A DNA stretch of 64,000 nt. It comes from Streptomyces sp. CB02058 (GTDB taxonomy: Bacteria; Actinomycetota; Actinomycetes; Streptomycetales; Streptomycetaceae). The stretch is taken from the NCBI RefSeq assembly GCF_001905505.1, contig NZ_LIPG01000001.1:682001-746000 (forward strand). Reading direction: 5' to 3'. This document shows positions 34,532 through 42,187 of the stretch, in pieces (within the stretch, counting starts at the first letter, position 1; each line of letters starts with the position of its first letter). The translations under genes were made by a program, and so were the position numbers. The notes under the pieces are model-generated. The model worked only from the letters and a program-made list of their open reading frames with translations. It did not search any database and was not told the DNA's origin.

Positions 34532-35992
34532 ATGCGTGAACACAGGAAGCGGACGAGGGGCCTCGGGGCCCTGCTGGCGGCCCTGGCACTGGCGGCGGGG
34601 GTGATCGTCGCCGACGGCATGACAGCGGCACCCGCGGGGGCGGCTGCTCTGCCGGCTTCGGGGGGTGTGTATCAGCTGGCGGTGAAGAAGAGCGGCAAGT
34701 GCGTCGATGTGCCGGGGGCTTCGGCGGCGAACGGTGCGTTGTTGCAGCAGTGGGGGTGTACGGAGGGTGCGGCGTGGCAGCAGTTCACGCTGACGGCCGA
34801 CGGGTCGGGTGTGTACCGGCTGGTGAACAAGTCGAGTGGTAAGTGCGTCGATGTGCCGGGTGGTTCGACGGTGAGCGGGGTGCAGCTCCAGCAGTGGGGG
34901 TGTGCGGCGCAGTCGAACCAGCGGTGGACGCTGGCGGCGAGTGGCACGGACACGTTCCAGGTCGTCAACGTGAACAGTGGTCTGTGCATGAGCCTGAAGG
35001 ACGCCTCCACGGCGAGCGGTGCGGCGATCATCCAGGAGACGTGCACCGCGAACAGCAACAAGCAGTGGGCCTTCAAACCCGTGTCCGGCGGGCGCACCTG
35101 GTCGGACAAGGCCGACGGCTTCGCCTCCACCGGGGGCGGCACCACGGGCGGGGCGGCGGGCTCGACCGTCACCGTGACGAACTACGCGGACCTGGTGAAG
35201 TACGCCACCGCCGCCGAGCCCTACGTGATCAAGGTGGCCGCCGCGGTCACGGTCACCCCGTACGGCCACGAGATACCGGTCAAGTCCGACAAGACGATCA
35301 TCGGCGTCGGTACCTCGGGCCAGATCGTCGGCGGCGGCTTCTTCCTCGGCACCGGCATCCACAACGTCATCATCCGCAACCTCACCATCCGCGACACCCG
35401 GATGACCGAGGACGACCCGGACGACAAGGACTACGACTACGACGGCATCCAGATGGACACCGCCGACCACATCTGGATCGACCACAACCGCATCGAGCGG
35501 ATGAACGACGGGCTCATCGACAGCCGCAAGGACACCAGCTACCTCACCGTCTCCTGGAACGTCCTCGGTGAGCAGAACAAGGCCTTCGGCATCGGCTGGA
35601 CGGAGAACGTCACCGCGCGGATGACGATCCATCACAACTGGATCCACGACACCAACCAGCGCAACCCCAGCATCGACAACGTCGCCTACGCGCACCTCTA
35701 CAACAACTACATGCAGAACGTGACCTCGTACGGGAACCTCTCGCGCGGGGCCTCGAAGACCGTCATCGAGAACAGCTACTACAGCAAGGTCAACAACCCC
35801 TACTACAACGACACCTCGGCTGCGTCCCTGACCCAGACCGGCAGCATCTGCGTCTCCTGCACCGGCAAGCAGCAGACGAACGGCACGACGTTCAAGCCCG
35901 GCGACCACTACAGCTACACCCTGGACCCGGCCGCGGACGTCCCCGCGCTGCTCCAGCAGTACGCCGGCCCGCAGAGCACCATCGGCAGCTGA
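34532..35992 (+). CDS. Secreted CBM13-pectate lyase (PL1)
   Basis: A 486-residue secreted enzyme. The signal peptide ends at PAGAAA near residue 39; CBM13 covers about 41-182; the PL1 beta-helix follows. Pectate lyase blocks are visible: IIGVGTSGQIVGGGFF, HNVIIRNLTIRD, DGIQMDTADHIWIDHNRIE with calcium-binding Asp residues, and TNQRNPSID with the catalytic Arg region. It cleaves de-esterified polygalacturonate by beta-elimination. ATG 34532 is chosen from GAGAGGAAC upstream and the signal peptide; ATG 34481, overlapping the previous stop, is in frame. It lies 47 nt after the methylesterase gene, so they form one operon, closed by a strong hairpin. Confidence 0.93.
   Translation: MREHRKRTRGLGALLAALALAAGVIVADGMTAAPAGAAALPASGGVYQLAVKKSGKCVDVPGASAANGALLQQWGCTEGAAWQQFTLTADGSGVYRLVNKSSGKCVDVPGGSTVSGVQLQQWGCAAQSNQRWTLAASGTDTFQVVNVNSGLCMSLKDASTASGAAIIQETCTANSNKQWAFKPVSGGRTWSDKADGFASTGGGTTGGAAGSTVTVTNYADLVKYATAAEPYVIKVAAAVTVTPYGHEIPVKSDKTIIGVGTSGQIVGGGFFLGTGIHNVIIRNLTIRDTRMTEDDPDDKDYDYDGIQMDTADHIWIDHNRIERMNDGLIDSRKDTSYLTVSWNVLGEQNKAFGIGWTENVTARMTIHHNWIHDTNQRNPSIDNVAYAHLYNNYMQNVTSYGNLSRGASKTVIENSYYSKVNNPYYNDTSAASLTQTGSICVSCTGKQQTNGTTFKPGDHYSYTLDPAADVPALLQQYAGPQSTIGS
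34631..35083 (+). repeat. Lectin-domain direct repeat, copy 2
   Basis: Second copy of the 453-bp lectin segment, offset by 1496 bp from copy 1 with no insertions or deletions. Suggests recent duplication or gene conversion within the operon. Confidence 0.95.
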
Positions 35993-36026
35993 CGCCTGGC
36001 GCGGCAAGCCCCTTCTGCCGACAGCA

Positions 36027-36072
36027 GATCCGCCCGGCGCGGAGGGTTTCTCCCTCCCGCGCCGGGCGGATC
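36027..36072 (+). terminator. Terminator of the pectinase operon
   Basis: A 20-bp stem with one bulged base: 36027-36046 (GATCCGCCCGGCGCGGAGGG) pairs with 36052-36072, loop TTTCT. It stops 5 nt before the promoter of the next gene. Confidence 0.9.
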
Positions 36073-36077
36073 GCACC

Positions 36078-36083
36078 TACGCT
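36078..36083 (+). promoter_or_regulatory. -10 element of the ClgR-like gene (leaderless)
   Basis: TACGCT, 6 nt before ATG 36090; the intervening CGCAGG is too close for a ribosome-binding site. Confidence 0.5.
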
Positions 36084-36089
36084 CGCAGG

Positions 36090-36437
36090 ATGAGCAGCCA
36101 CGAGCCGGACCGCGCCCGCGTCATACCTCTGCGTCCCGTTCCCGCCCCCAGGGAGCCCCTCCTGCGGGACGTCGTCGGCGAAGTCCTGCGCCGGGAGCGA
36201 GCCGCCCAGGGGCGGACGCTCAAGGACGTGGCCGAGGCCGCCCGGATCTCCGTGCCGTATCTCTCCGAGGTGGAGCGGGGCCGGAAGGAGGCCTCGTCGG
36301 AGGTGCTCGCGGCGGCGGCCCGTTCGCTCGGGCTCGGGCTGGCCGATGTGCTGTCCCTGGCCGGGACGGAGCTCAGTCGTCCGGAACGGACCGCTCCCGT
36401 CGGGCGCCCCACGGGCGGGGTGTGTCTGGCCGCGTGA
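36090..36437 (+). CDS. XRE-family regulator, ClgR-like
   Basis: A 115-residue regulator. The helix-turn-helix (about residues 28-85) reads VGEVLRRERAAQGRTLKDVAEAARISVPYLSEVERGRKEASSEVL. The YLSEVERGRKEASSEVL recognition segment is typical of ClgR/PopR, actinobacterial activators of Clp protease genes. The short tail (TELSRPERTAPVGRPTGG) is not the ClgR degradation tail I would expect, though it ends in LAA, as ClgR-type degrons do. A paralogue rather than ClgR itself. No clp gene is nearby. ATG 36090 apparently starts a leaderless mRNA. Confidence 0.75.
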   Translation: MSSHEPDRARVIPLRPVPAPREPLLRDVVGEVLRRERAAQGRTLKDVAEAARISVPYLSEVERGRKEASSEVLAAAARSLGLGLADVLSLAGTELSRPERTAPVGRPTGGVCLAA

Positions 36438-36462
36438 GCGGGCGGCCCCACCAGGGGTGTGC

Positions 36463-37434
36463 TCAGTGGCTCATGTCCATCACCACACGGCCGTCGATGC
36501 GCCCCGCGGTCATCTCGGCCAGGATCTCGTTGATGTCGGCGAGCGGGCGGACGGTGTACGTCGGCTCGATCAGGCCCCGTGCGAAGAAGTCGATGGCCTC
36601 GGACAGGTCGGCCCGGGTCCCCACGATCGAACCCCGGACCGTCAGTCCGAACAGCACGGTGGAGAAGATGTCCAGCGGGAACTGCTCGGGCGGCAGACCC
36701 ACCAGCGAGAGCGTCCCGCCCCGCCGCAGCGCGCCCACGGCCTGGGAGAACGCCGCCCCGTTGACGGCGGTCACCAGCCCGCCGTGCACCCCGCCCCCGG
36801 TGAACTCCTTGATCGCGGCGGCCGGGTCGGGGACGGTGAGCGCGTTGACGGCCAGTTCCGCGCCGTGGCGGCGGGCCAGCGCGCACTTCTCGTCCGAGAC
36901 GTCGACGGCGACCACCCGCATCCCCATGGCGCGTGCGTACTGCACCGCGATGTGGCCGAGACCGCCGATGCCCGAGACGAGCACCCACTGGCCCGGCCTC
37001 ACCTCGGACTCCTTGAGGCCCTTGTAGACCGTCACCCCCGCGCACAGGATCGGCGCGACGGCCGAGAGGTCCACGCCCGGCGGGATGACGGGGGCGTAGG
37101 CGGCGTCCACCAGCATGTACTGGCCGAAGGAACCGTCGACCGAGTAGCCGCCGTTGCGCTGGTCCGGACACAGGGTCTCCCGGCCGGTCTCGCAGAACTC
37201 GCACTCCCCGCAGGCCGACCAGAACCACGCGTTGCCGACGGTGTCGCCGGCCTTGAGGCGCGAGACCCCGTCGCCGACGGCGACCACCTCGCCCACCCCC
37301 TCGTGGCCCGGGATGAAGGGGACCGTGGGCTTCACCGGCCAGTCGCCCTGCGCCGCGTGCAGATCGGTGTGGCAGACGCCGGAGTAGAGCACCTTGACCA
37401 GGGCCTGGCCCGGTCCCGGAGCCGGCAGTTCCAC
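36463..37434 (-). CDS. Zinc-dependent alcohol dehydrogenase with N-terminal frameshift
   Basis: A 323-residue medium-chain dehydrogenase from GTG 37434. Zn ligands are in GVCHTDLH and GHEGVGEVV; the structural zinc site is CGECEFCETGRETLC; the NAD fold has SGIGGLGHIAVQYA. AdhP-type enzymes begin about 17 residues earlier with an MKAAVV motif. That beginning is present just upstream in another frame: ATG 37484-37486, AAG, then one extra G in a GGG run (37479-37481) before GCG GCG GTC GTC. Removing one G restores a full-length N terminus that continues to VELPAPGPG. It is either a sequencing error, a mutation, or a gene that now starts at GTG 37434 without its first strand. Confidence 0.8.
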   Translation of the reverse strand: MELPAPGPGQALVKVLYSGVCHTDLHAAQGDWPVKPTVPFIPGHEGVGEVVAVGDGVSRLKAGDTVGNAWFWSACGECEFCETGRETLCPDQRNGGYSVDGSFGQYMLVDAAYAPVIPPGVDLSAVAPILCAGVTVYKGLKESEVRPGQWVLVSGIGGLGHIAVQYARAMGMRVVAVDVSDEKCALARRHGAELAVNALTVPDPAAAIKEFTGGGVHGGLVTAVNGAAFSQAVGALRRGGTLSLVGLPPEQFPLDIFSTVLFGLTVRGSIVGTRADLSEAIDFFARGLIEPTYTVRPLADINEILAEMTAGRIDGRVVMDMSH

Positions 37435-37486
37435 GTCCTCGACGACGAGGGGGGAGGAGAAGTCCTTGACGACCGCCGCCCTTCAT

Positions 37487-37798
37487 GACCTGCATGCCCA
37501 CGCCTCCAGGAAGCCCGTTGGATGACAGGGCACGGAGACGTCCCGCGCCCGTCCCCTCAGTGTGCGGTCGCGCCCGTGGGGGCGCGACCGCAGGAGATCA
37601 CCGCGAGCCGGGCGGCACCGGCGCGCGGGGCGGTGCGGGGCCCGCGGTGCTACCCGGCACGGGACGGCCCCGTGGTTCCCGGGCGGCGCGACGGCCCCGC
37701 GCGGTCTCAGACCGGCCGGACCATCGACTCCAGGACGTGCTGTGGCCGGGGTCCGGGAGGCGGAGACCGTCCTCACTCCGAGGCAGTGGGCGCCCCGG
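37487..37798. other. 312-bp region between the alcohol dehydrogenase and msrA
   Basis: No convincing gene. It holds a hairpin at 37563-37592 and, next to msrA, a 22-bp copy of the msrA 3' end (37773-37794). Open frames here have no coding character. Confidence 0.5.
37563..37592 (-). terminator. Hairpin terminator downstream of msrA
   Basis: Perfect 13-bp stem, TGCGGTCGCGCCC (37563-37575) paired with 37580-37592, GTGG loop. It lies about 207 nt past the msrA stop and about 75 nt before the dehydrogenase start. Confidence 0.7.
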
Positions 37799-37820
37799 TC
37801 ACTCCGAGGCGGTGGGCGCC
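37773..37820. repeat. 22-bp direct repeat at the msrA 3' end
   Basis: 37773-37794 and 37799-37820 differ at one base. The second copy contains the last codons and stop of msrA, so the first is a tandem duplication just beyond the gene. Confidence 0.85.
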
Positions 37821-38509
37821 GGCGCGATGCCCGTCGGGCAGGCGCGGCCCCAGTTCGTCTCGGAGGGGGACTCCAGGGTGGCTCCCGTGCCGCCGATGCC
37901 GCAGTAGCCGTCGGGGTTCTTGTCGAGGTACTGCTGGTGGTACGCCTCGGCGGGCCAGAAGGTGCGGCCCTCCGCGGGGAGGATCTCCGTGGTGATCTCC
38001 TTGAAGCCCGCGCCCGTCAGCACCCGCTGGTACGCCTCGCGGGACGCCTCGGCCGCCTCCGCCTGCTCGGGGGAGTGGGTGTAGAGCGCCGAGCGGTACT
38101 GCGTGCCGACGTCGTTGCCCTGGCGGAAGCCCTGGGTCGGGTTGTGGGACTCCCAGAAGAGCTTCAGGAGCTCGGCGTAGCTCACGATCTTCGGGTCGAA
38201 GACGACACGGACCGCCTCGGTGTGGCCCGTCAGGCCCGAGCAGGTCTCCTCGTACGACGGGTTCTCGGTGTAACCGCCCTGGTAGCCGACGAGCGTCGTC
38301 CAGACGCCCTCGGTCTGCCAGAACTTGCGCTCGGCGCCCCAGAAACAGCCCAGCGCGAAGTCGGCGACCTCCAGGCCCTGCGGGTACGGGCCGGTCAGCG
38401 GGTTGCCGAGGACCGTGTGGCGGGACGGCACCGTGAATTCGGGGGTGGGACGGCCGCGCAGGGCCTCCTCGGGGGTGGGGAGCTGCGGTGTGCGGTGGGT
38501 CAGGAACAT
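37799..38509 (-). CDS. msrA: Peptide-methionine (S)-S-oxide reductase
   Basis: A 236-residue MsrA. The catalytic Cys55 is in [43 protein letters not shown] and [23 protein letters not shown] complete the family signature. It reduces methionine S-sulfoxide in oxidised proteins. ATG 38509 has GGAGGAG upstream. The C-terminal extension has a Cys (GRACPTG) that may serve as a resolving thiol. A small membrane protein gene lies 69 nt upstream on the same strand. Confidence 0.93.
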   Translation of the reverse strand: MFLTHRTPQLPTPEEALRGRPTPEFTVPSRHTVLGNPLTGPYPQGLEVADFALGCFWGAERKFWQTEGVWTTLVGYQGGYTENPSYEETCSGLTGHTEAVRVVFDPKIVSYAELLKLFWESHNPTQGFRQGNDVGTQYRSALYTHSPEQAEAAEASREAYQRVLTGAGFKEITTEILPAEGRTFWPAEAYHQQYLDKNPDGYCGIGGTGATLESPSETNWGRACPTGIAPAPTASE

Positions 38510-38578
38510 GCGGGGGCTCCTCCGGGGGTCGGGGTTCGCTCCGTACAACGCCGCGGGGGCGTCGTGGATTCCACGGTC

Positions 38579-38737
38579 TCAGGCGGCGGGGGCCGGGGGA
38601 TCGCGGCGTTCGTCACCCTCGCGGACGCCGGCCGCCTGCGCCTCGTAGGACGCCAGGTAGGCGGCCGTCTTCCTGCGTGCGCGCAGCCAGAAGAAGACGG
38701 CGAGGCCCAGCAGGATCAGCGGGATCAGTCGTTCCAT
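38579..38737 (-). CDS. 52-aa single-pass membrane protein
   Basis: Reading the minus strand from ATG 38737 to TGA 38579 gives MERLIPLILLGLAVFFWLRA, then RRKTAAYLASYEAQAAGVRE and GDERRDPPAPAA. One hydrophobic N-terminal helix is followed by a basic and then acidic cytoplasmic tail. Third codon positions are strongly G/C. It lies between msrA and the TPR-like membrane protein gene, 39 nt from the latter, all on the same strand, so probably cotranscribed. No homologue is recognised. Confidence 0.65.
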   Translation of the reverse strand: MERLIPLILLGLAVFFWLRARRKTAAYLASYEAQAAGVREGDERRDPPAPAA

Positions 38738-38776
38738 GGGTGTGCCGGTCCAATCCGGGGAGTGCGGGGCGTGCGG

Positions 38777-39880
38777 TCAGTGGGGCAGGGTCGCGGGGCT
38801 GCCGCCGTTCGCCTCGTACCCGGCGACGGCCAGCGCCCGGTACACCGTGTACTCGGCGGCCGGGTCCGGGTTCTGGGTCCAGGGCAGCGCGCCCACGTGT
38901 CCGTCGATGTGGACGAGCTGGTGCATCGCCTCCGACCAGCGCTCCATGCGCACGAGGAAGAGGACCAGCAGGTGCCGGACATGCGCGAGCATCGGGTCGT
39001 CGGCGCGGGCCGCGTGCACGGCGAACATCGCGCCCTCGACCGCCTTCGTCACGACGACGCCCCGGTAGAAGCCCTGCACCAGATTGACCTCGGGCAGATG
39101 CTCGTACACCGCGAACAGCGGCAGCGCGGCGAGCAGCGAGCCCTGCGGGGCGCGGGCGGCGGCCGTCGTCGCGAAGCGGTCGGCCTCCTCGCGGGAACCG
39201 TGCCACTTCTCGCACCAGAAGTGCAGCGCCGCGATGTGCGCGCCCATGTGCGCGGGCGCGCGGTCGATGATCTTCGCCCAGAGCTGGTCGAACTGCTCGT
39301 GGGAGTAGCCCAGCCCCCGGGCGGCGGCCAGCTCCACGATGTACGGCACGGGGTCGCCCGGCGCCAGCAGGGCGGCCTCGCCGCAGACCGTGCGTGCCTC
39401 CTCCAGGATGATCCGGAAGTCGTCGGTGCCCACCGTGCCCGTGCGCCACGCCTGCTGCACGAGGAACTCCGCGTGCACCGCCGCGGCGCCCGCGTCCTTC
39501 GGGGCCTCGGCCCGCCACGCCCGCAGCCAGGCGCCGCCCTGGCCGGGCTGCCGGGCCAGCTCCAGCGACGCCGCGCCGGCGAACGCCTGCACCCGCTGCC
39601 AGCGGGTCTCGCCCTCCTTGGGGGTGCCCGCGAGCAGCTGCGAGGCGGCCCGCCACTCCTGGGTGCGCTGCACGACGTCGAGCACATCGAGGAGGTCCTG
39701 GTCGGGCCCGGGCATCCGGACGTCCAGCTCCTCCTGGCGCGCGAAGCCGTACGTGTCCGGGTCGGCGGCGTCGGGCGAACCGGGCGCGACCTGGCGGATA
39801 CCGCCACGACGGCGCAGCATCAGCGGGCCGACCACAGCGACGAGCATGCACACGGCGAGCAGGAACCAGAGAATCTCCAT
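38777..39880 (-). CDS. Membrane-anchored TPR-like protein
   Basis: A 367-residue protein. An N-terminal helix (MEILWFLLAVCMLVAVVGPLML) anchors it, followed by a basic stop-transfer RRRGG, so the rest is cytoplasmic. The remainder is helical with repeat-like segments (WRAASQLLAGTPKEGETRWQ, AWLRAWRAEAPKDAGA, HMGAHIAALHFWCEKWHGSREEADRF), suggesting TPR-like repeats. ATG 39880 is preferred over 39889 because a GGGGAC element is better spaced. No function is assigned. It is divergent from metB by about 80 nt. Confidence 0.7.
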   Translation of the reverse strand: MEILWFLLAVCMLVAVVGPLMLRRRGGIRQVAPGSPDAADPDTYGFARQEELDVRMPGPDQDLLDVLDVVQRTQEWRAASQLLAGTPKEGETRWQRVQAFAGAASLELARQPGQGGAWLRAWRAEAPKDAGAAAVHAEFLVQQAWRTGTVGTDDFRIILEEARTVCGEAALLAPGDPVPYIVELAAARGLGYSHEQFDQLWAKIIDRAPAHMGAHIAALHFWCEKWHGSREEADRFATTAAARAPQGSLLAALPLFAVYEHLPEVNLVQGFYRGVVVTKAVEGAMFAVHAARADDPMLAHVRHLLVLFLVRMERWSEAMHQLVHIDGHVGALPWTQNPDPAAEYTVYRALAVAGYEANGGSPATLPH

Positions 39881-39945
39881 GCGGTCCATTGTCCCCGTAC
39901 GGGGAAGCAGGCGGCGAGTGGCCTTCAACTCCCCTCCCGACGAAC

Positions 39946-39951
39946 TACGCT
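39946..39951 (+). promoter_or_regulatory. -10 element of the cystathionine gamma-synthase gene
   Basis: TACGCT, 8 nt before ATG 39960, with no ribosome-binding site. Confidence 0.4.
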
Positions 39952-39959
39952 CGGGCCCC

Positions 39960-41105
39960 ATGAGCGACCAGCACAGCTTCGAGACCCTCGCGATCCACGC
40001 CGGCAACACGGCGGATCCCCTCACCGGCGCAGTGGTCCCGCCGATCTACCAGGTGTCCACGTACAAGCAGGACGGTGTCGGCGGACTGCGCGGCGGCTAC
40101 GAGTACAGCCGCAGCGCCAACCCGACCCGTACCGCGCTGGAGGAGAACCTCGCGGCGCTGGAGGGCGGCCGGCGCGGACTCGCCTTCGCGTCGGGCCTCG
40201 CCGCCGAGGACTGCCTCCTGCGTACGCTGCTGACCCCCGGCGACCACGTCGTCATCCCGAACGACGCCTACGGCGGCACGTTCCGGCTGTTCGCGAAGGT
40301 CGCCTCGCGCTGGGGCGTGGAGTTCTCGGTCGCCGACACCTCGGACATCGGCGCCGTGCGGGCGGCGATCACCCCCCGTACCAAGGCGATCTGGGTGGAG
40401 ACGCCCTCCAACCCGCTGCTCGGGATCACCGACATCGCGGCCGTCGCCGGAGTGGCCCGGCAGGCGGGTGCGCGGCTCGTCGTCGACAACACCTTCGCCA
40501 GCCCCTACCTCCAGCAGCCGCTCTCGCTCGGCGCCGACGTCGTGGTGCACTCCACCACCAAGTACATGGGCGGCCACTCGGACGTCGTGGGCGGCGCGCT
40601 CGTCGTCAGCGACCCGGAGCTGGCCGAGGAACTCGCGTACCACCAGAACGCTATGGGCGCCGTCGCCGGGCCCTTCGACGCGTGGCTGGTGCTGCGCGGC
40701 ATCAAGACCCTCGCGGTGCGCATGGACCGCCACGACGAGAACGCCACCAAGGTCGCCGACCTGCTGACCCGGCACCCCAAGGTGACCCAGGTCCTCTACC
40801 CGGGACTGCCGGAGCACCCCGGACACGAGATCGCCGCCAAGCAGATGAAGGCCTTCGGCGGGATGGTGTCGTTCCGGGTCGCGGGCGGTGAGGAGGCGGC
40901 GGTCGAGGTCTGCAACCGCGCGAAGCTCTTCACGCTCGGTGAGTCGCTCGGCGGTGTCGAATCGCTCCTGGAGCACCCCGGCCGCATGACGCACGCCTCC
41001 GCCGCGGGCTCCCCGCTGGAGGTGCCCGCCGACCTGGTCCGGCTGTCCGTCGGCATCGAGAACGCCGACGACCTGCTGGCCGACCTGACGCAGGCGCTCG
41101 GCTGA
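39960..41105 (+). CDS. metB: Cystathionine gamma-synthase
   Basis: A 381-residue PLP enzyme of the Cys/Met metabolism family. Lys201 in HSTTKYMGGHSD binds PLP; VVDNTFASPYLQQPL supplies the ring Asp; YEYSRSANPTRTALEENLAALEGG and the C-terminal SLGGVESLLEHPGRMTHAS, RLSVGIEN motifs are typical. It condenses an acylated homoserine with cysteine in the trans-sulfuration route, although this clade also includes gamma-lyases, and substrate choice cannot be read. Ends at a perfect 19-bp terminator. Confidence 0.9.
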   Translation: MSDQHSFETLAIHAGNTADPLTGAVVPPIYQVSTYKQDGVGGLRGGYEYSRSANPTRTALEENLAALEGGRRGLAFASGLAAEDCLLRTLLTPGDHVVIPNDAYGGTFRLFAKVASRWGVEFSVADTSDIGAVRAAITPRTKAIWVETPSNPLLGITDIAAVAGVARQAGARLVVDNTFASPYLQQPLSLGADVVVHSTTKYMGGHSDVVGGALVVSDPELAEELAYHQNAMGAVAGPFDAWLVLRGIKTLAVRMDRHDENATKVADLLTRHPKVTQVLYPGLPEHPGHEIAAKQMKAFGGMVSFRVAGGEEAAVEVCNRAKLFTLGESLGGVESLLEHPGRMTHASAAGSPLEVPADLVRLSVGIENADDLLADLTQALG

Positions 41106-41112
41106 CGCGGCT

Positions 41113-41155
41113 CCGCCCGGCGGCCGGGAGCGCGCTGCTCCCGGCCGCCGGGCGG
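41113..41155 (+). terminator. Terminator of metB
   Basis: Perfect 19-bp stem (41113-41131 with 41137-41155) and a GCGCT loop, 7 nt past the stop codon. Confidence 0.93.
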
Positions 41156-41223
41156 TCGTACGGAACCGGACCGGTGCTCTCACAGTTCCGGATCGCGGTC
41201 GCGGGGGACACCGGGCCCGGACG

Positions 41224-41421
41224 TCAGTGACTGACCGCGACCTTCTCGTCCTCCAGCGTGCCCCTGATCTGCTCGCGCAGCTCCGGGCTGTCCTTGTGTT
41301 CATGCACCGAGACGGCGTGCTCGGCGGCGGCCCGGACGACTTCCTCCTCCTCACCCGAAATGGCGAGTGAGCAGTTGGAGACGCTCGGATACTTGCGGCA
41401 GTCTGCGATCTTCCGTGTCAT
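41224..41421 (-). CDS. DUF1059 family small protein
   Basis: A 65-residue protein, MTRKIADCRKYPSVSNCSLA followed by ISGEEEEVVRAAAEHAVSVHEH. The pattern of an N-terminal Cys-containing strand pair and an HAVSVHEH helix matches DUF1059, of unknown function. ATG 41421 has GAGGAGG upstream; the frame extends to 41457 without a better start. Neighbours do not suggest a role. Confidence 0.85.
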   Translation of the reverse strand: MTRKIADCRKYPSVSNCSLAISGEEEEVVRAAAEHAVSVHEHKDSPELREQIRGTLEDEKVAVSH

Positions 41422-41499
41422 GGCGGCCTCCTCGACTCGCGAGTGCACGCCCTTCAAGGGTAGATCGAAACGGCCGGACGGACAGGCCGGGAGCGCCGG

Positions 41500-42030
41500 T
41501 CAGCTCTCCTGCGCCGGCTGGTGCGCGGCCTGCCGTGCCGCCAGCGAGGAGTTGAACCGGGTCAGCAGCAGGCAGAACGTGTCCCGCTCCTCCTCGCTCC
41601 AGCCGTCGGTGACCTGCGACATCAGCTCACGCCGGGAGGCGCGGACCTCCTCCAGGCGGGCCTGGCCGCGCGGCGACAGCTGCAGCACGACGGCGCGCCC
41701 GTCCTCCGGGTGGGAGGTGCGCTTGACCAGCCCCGTGTCGACGAGCGGAGCGACCTGCCGGGTCACCGTCGAGGAGTCGATCCCCATGCCGGCGGCCAGC
41801 GCCTTGACGCCCATCGGGCCTTCCACATCGAGCCGGTTCAGCAGCAGATAGGCCGCCCGGTCCATCGAGTTGCGGACCTGGCCGACCCCGCCGAGGCGGG
41901 TCTGCTCGGCACGGCGGGCGAAGACGGCCACCTGATGCTGGAGAACATCGAGAAGGTGGTCCGTTCCCGGATGTCCGGGGGTCGCGCCCCCGGAAGGAGA
42001 CGCGGCAGTCGTCATGTCCTGAGGGGGCAT
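41500..42030 (-). CDS. MarR-family transcriptional regulator
   Basis: A 176-residue regulator from ATG 42030 (ATG 42015 also possible). The winged helix reads AAYLLLNRLDVEGPMGVKALAAGMGIDSSTVTRQVAPLVDTGLVKRTSHPEDGRAVVLQLSPRG (about residues 60-125), with the DGRA wing typical of MarR. The flanking helices form the dimer. It is divergent from threonine dehydratase across 157 bp and may control it or a transporter; no ligand can be inferred. Confidence 0.9.
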   Translation of the reverse strand: MPPQDMTTAASPSGGATPGHPGTDHLLDVLQHQVAVFARRAEQTRLGGVGQVRNSMDRAAYLLLNRLDVEGPMGVKALAAGMGIDSSTVTRQVAPLVDTGLVKRTSHPEDGRAVVLQLSPRGQARLEEVRASRRELMSQVTDGWSEEERDTFCLLLTRFNSSLAARQAAHQPAQES

Positions 42031-42187
42031 GGCCGGGGGCTCTCTTCGTGCGGTGTCGGATGGGTGGGGGACAGAGTACGCGGCCACGGGGCAACGTGTA
42101 CCAGCGCTGCACAAACCTGTGGACACCACCGCAGGCCGCCATGAGATGCGTCGGCCCCGGGCGCTCCGAGCTGCAAGACTTGCCGTC

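Noticed and set aside
37502..37772. Small gene or decayed gene between the dehydrogenase and msrA
   Set aside because: Several short frames exist but none has a start with a ribosome-binding site or a protein-like composition; only a hairpin and a short repeat are supported.
37562..40891. An 1109-codon open frame on the plus strand across msrA and the TPR-like gene
   Set aside because: It runs opposite msrA and the membrane TPR-like protein, both with clear motifs, and its translation is Arg/Gly/Ala-rich without domains. Long antisense frames are expected in high-GC DNA.
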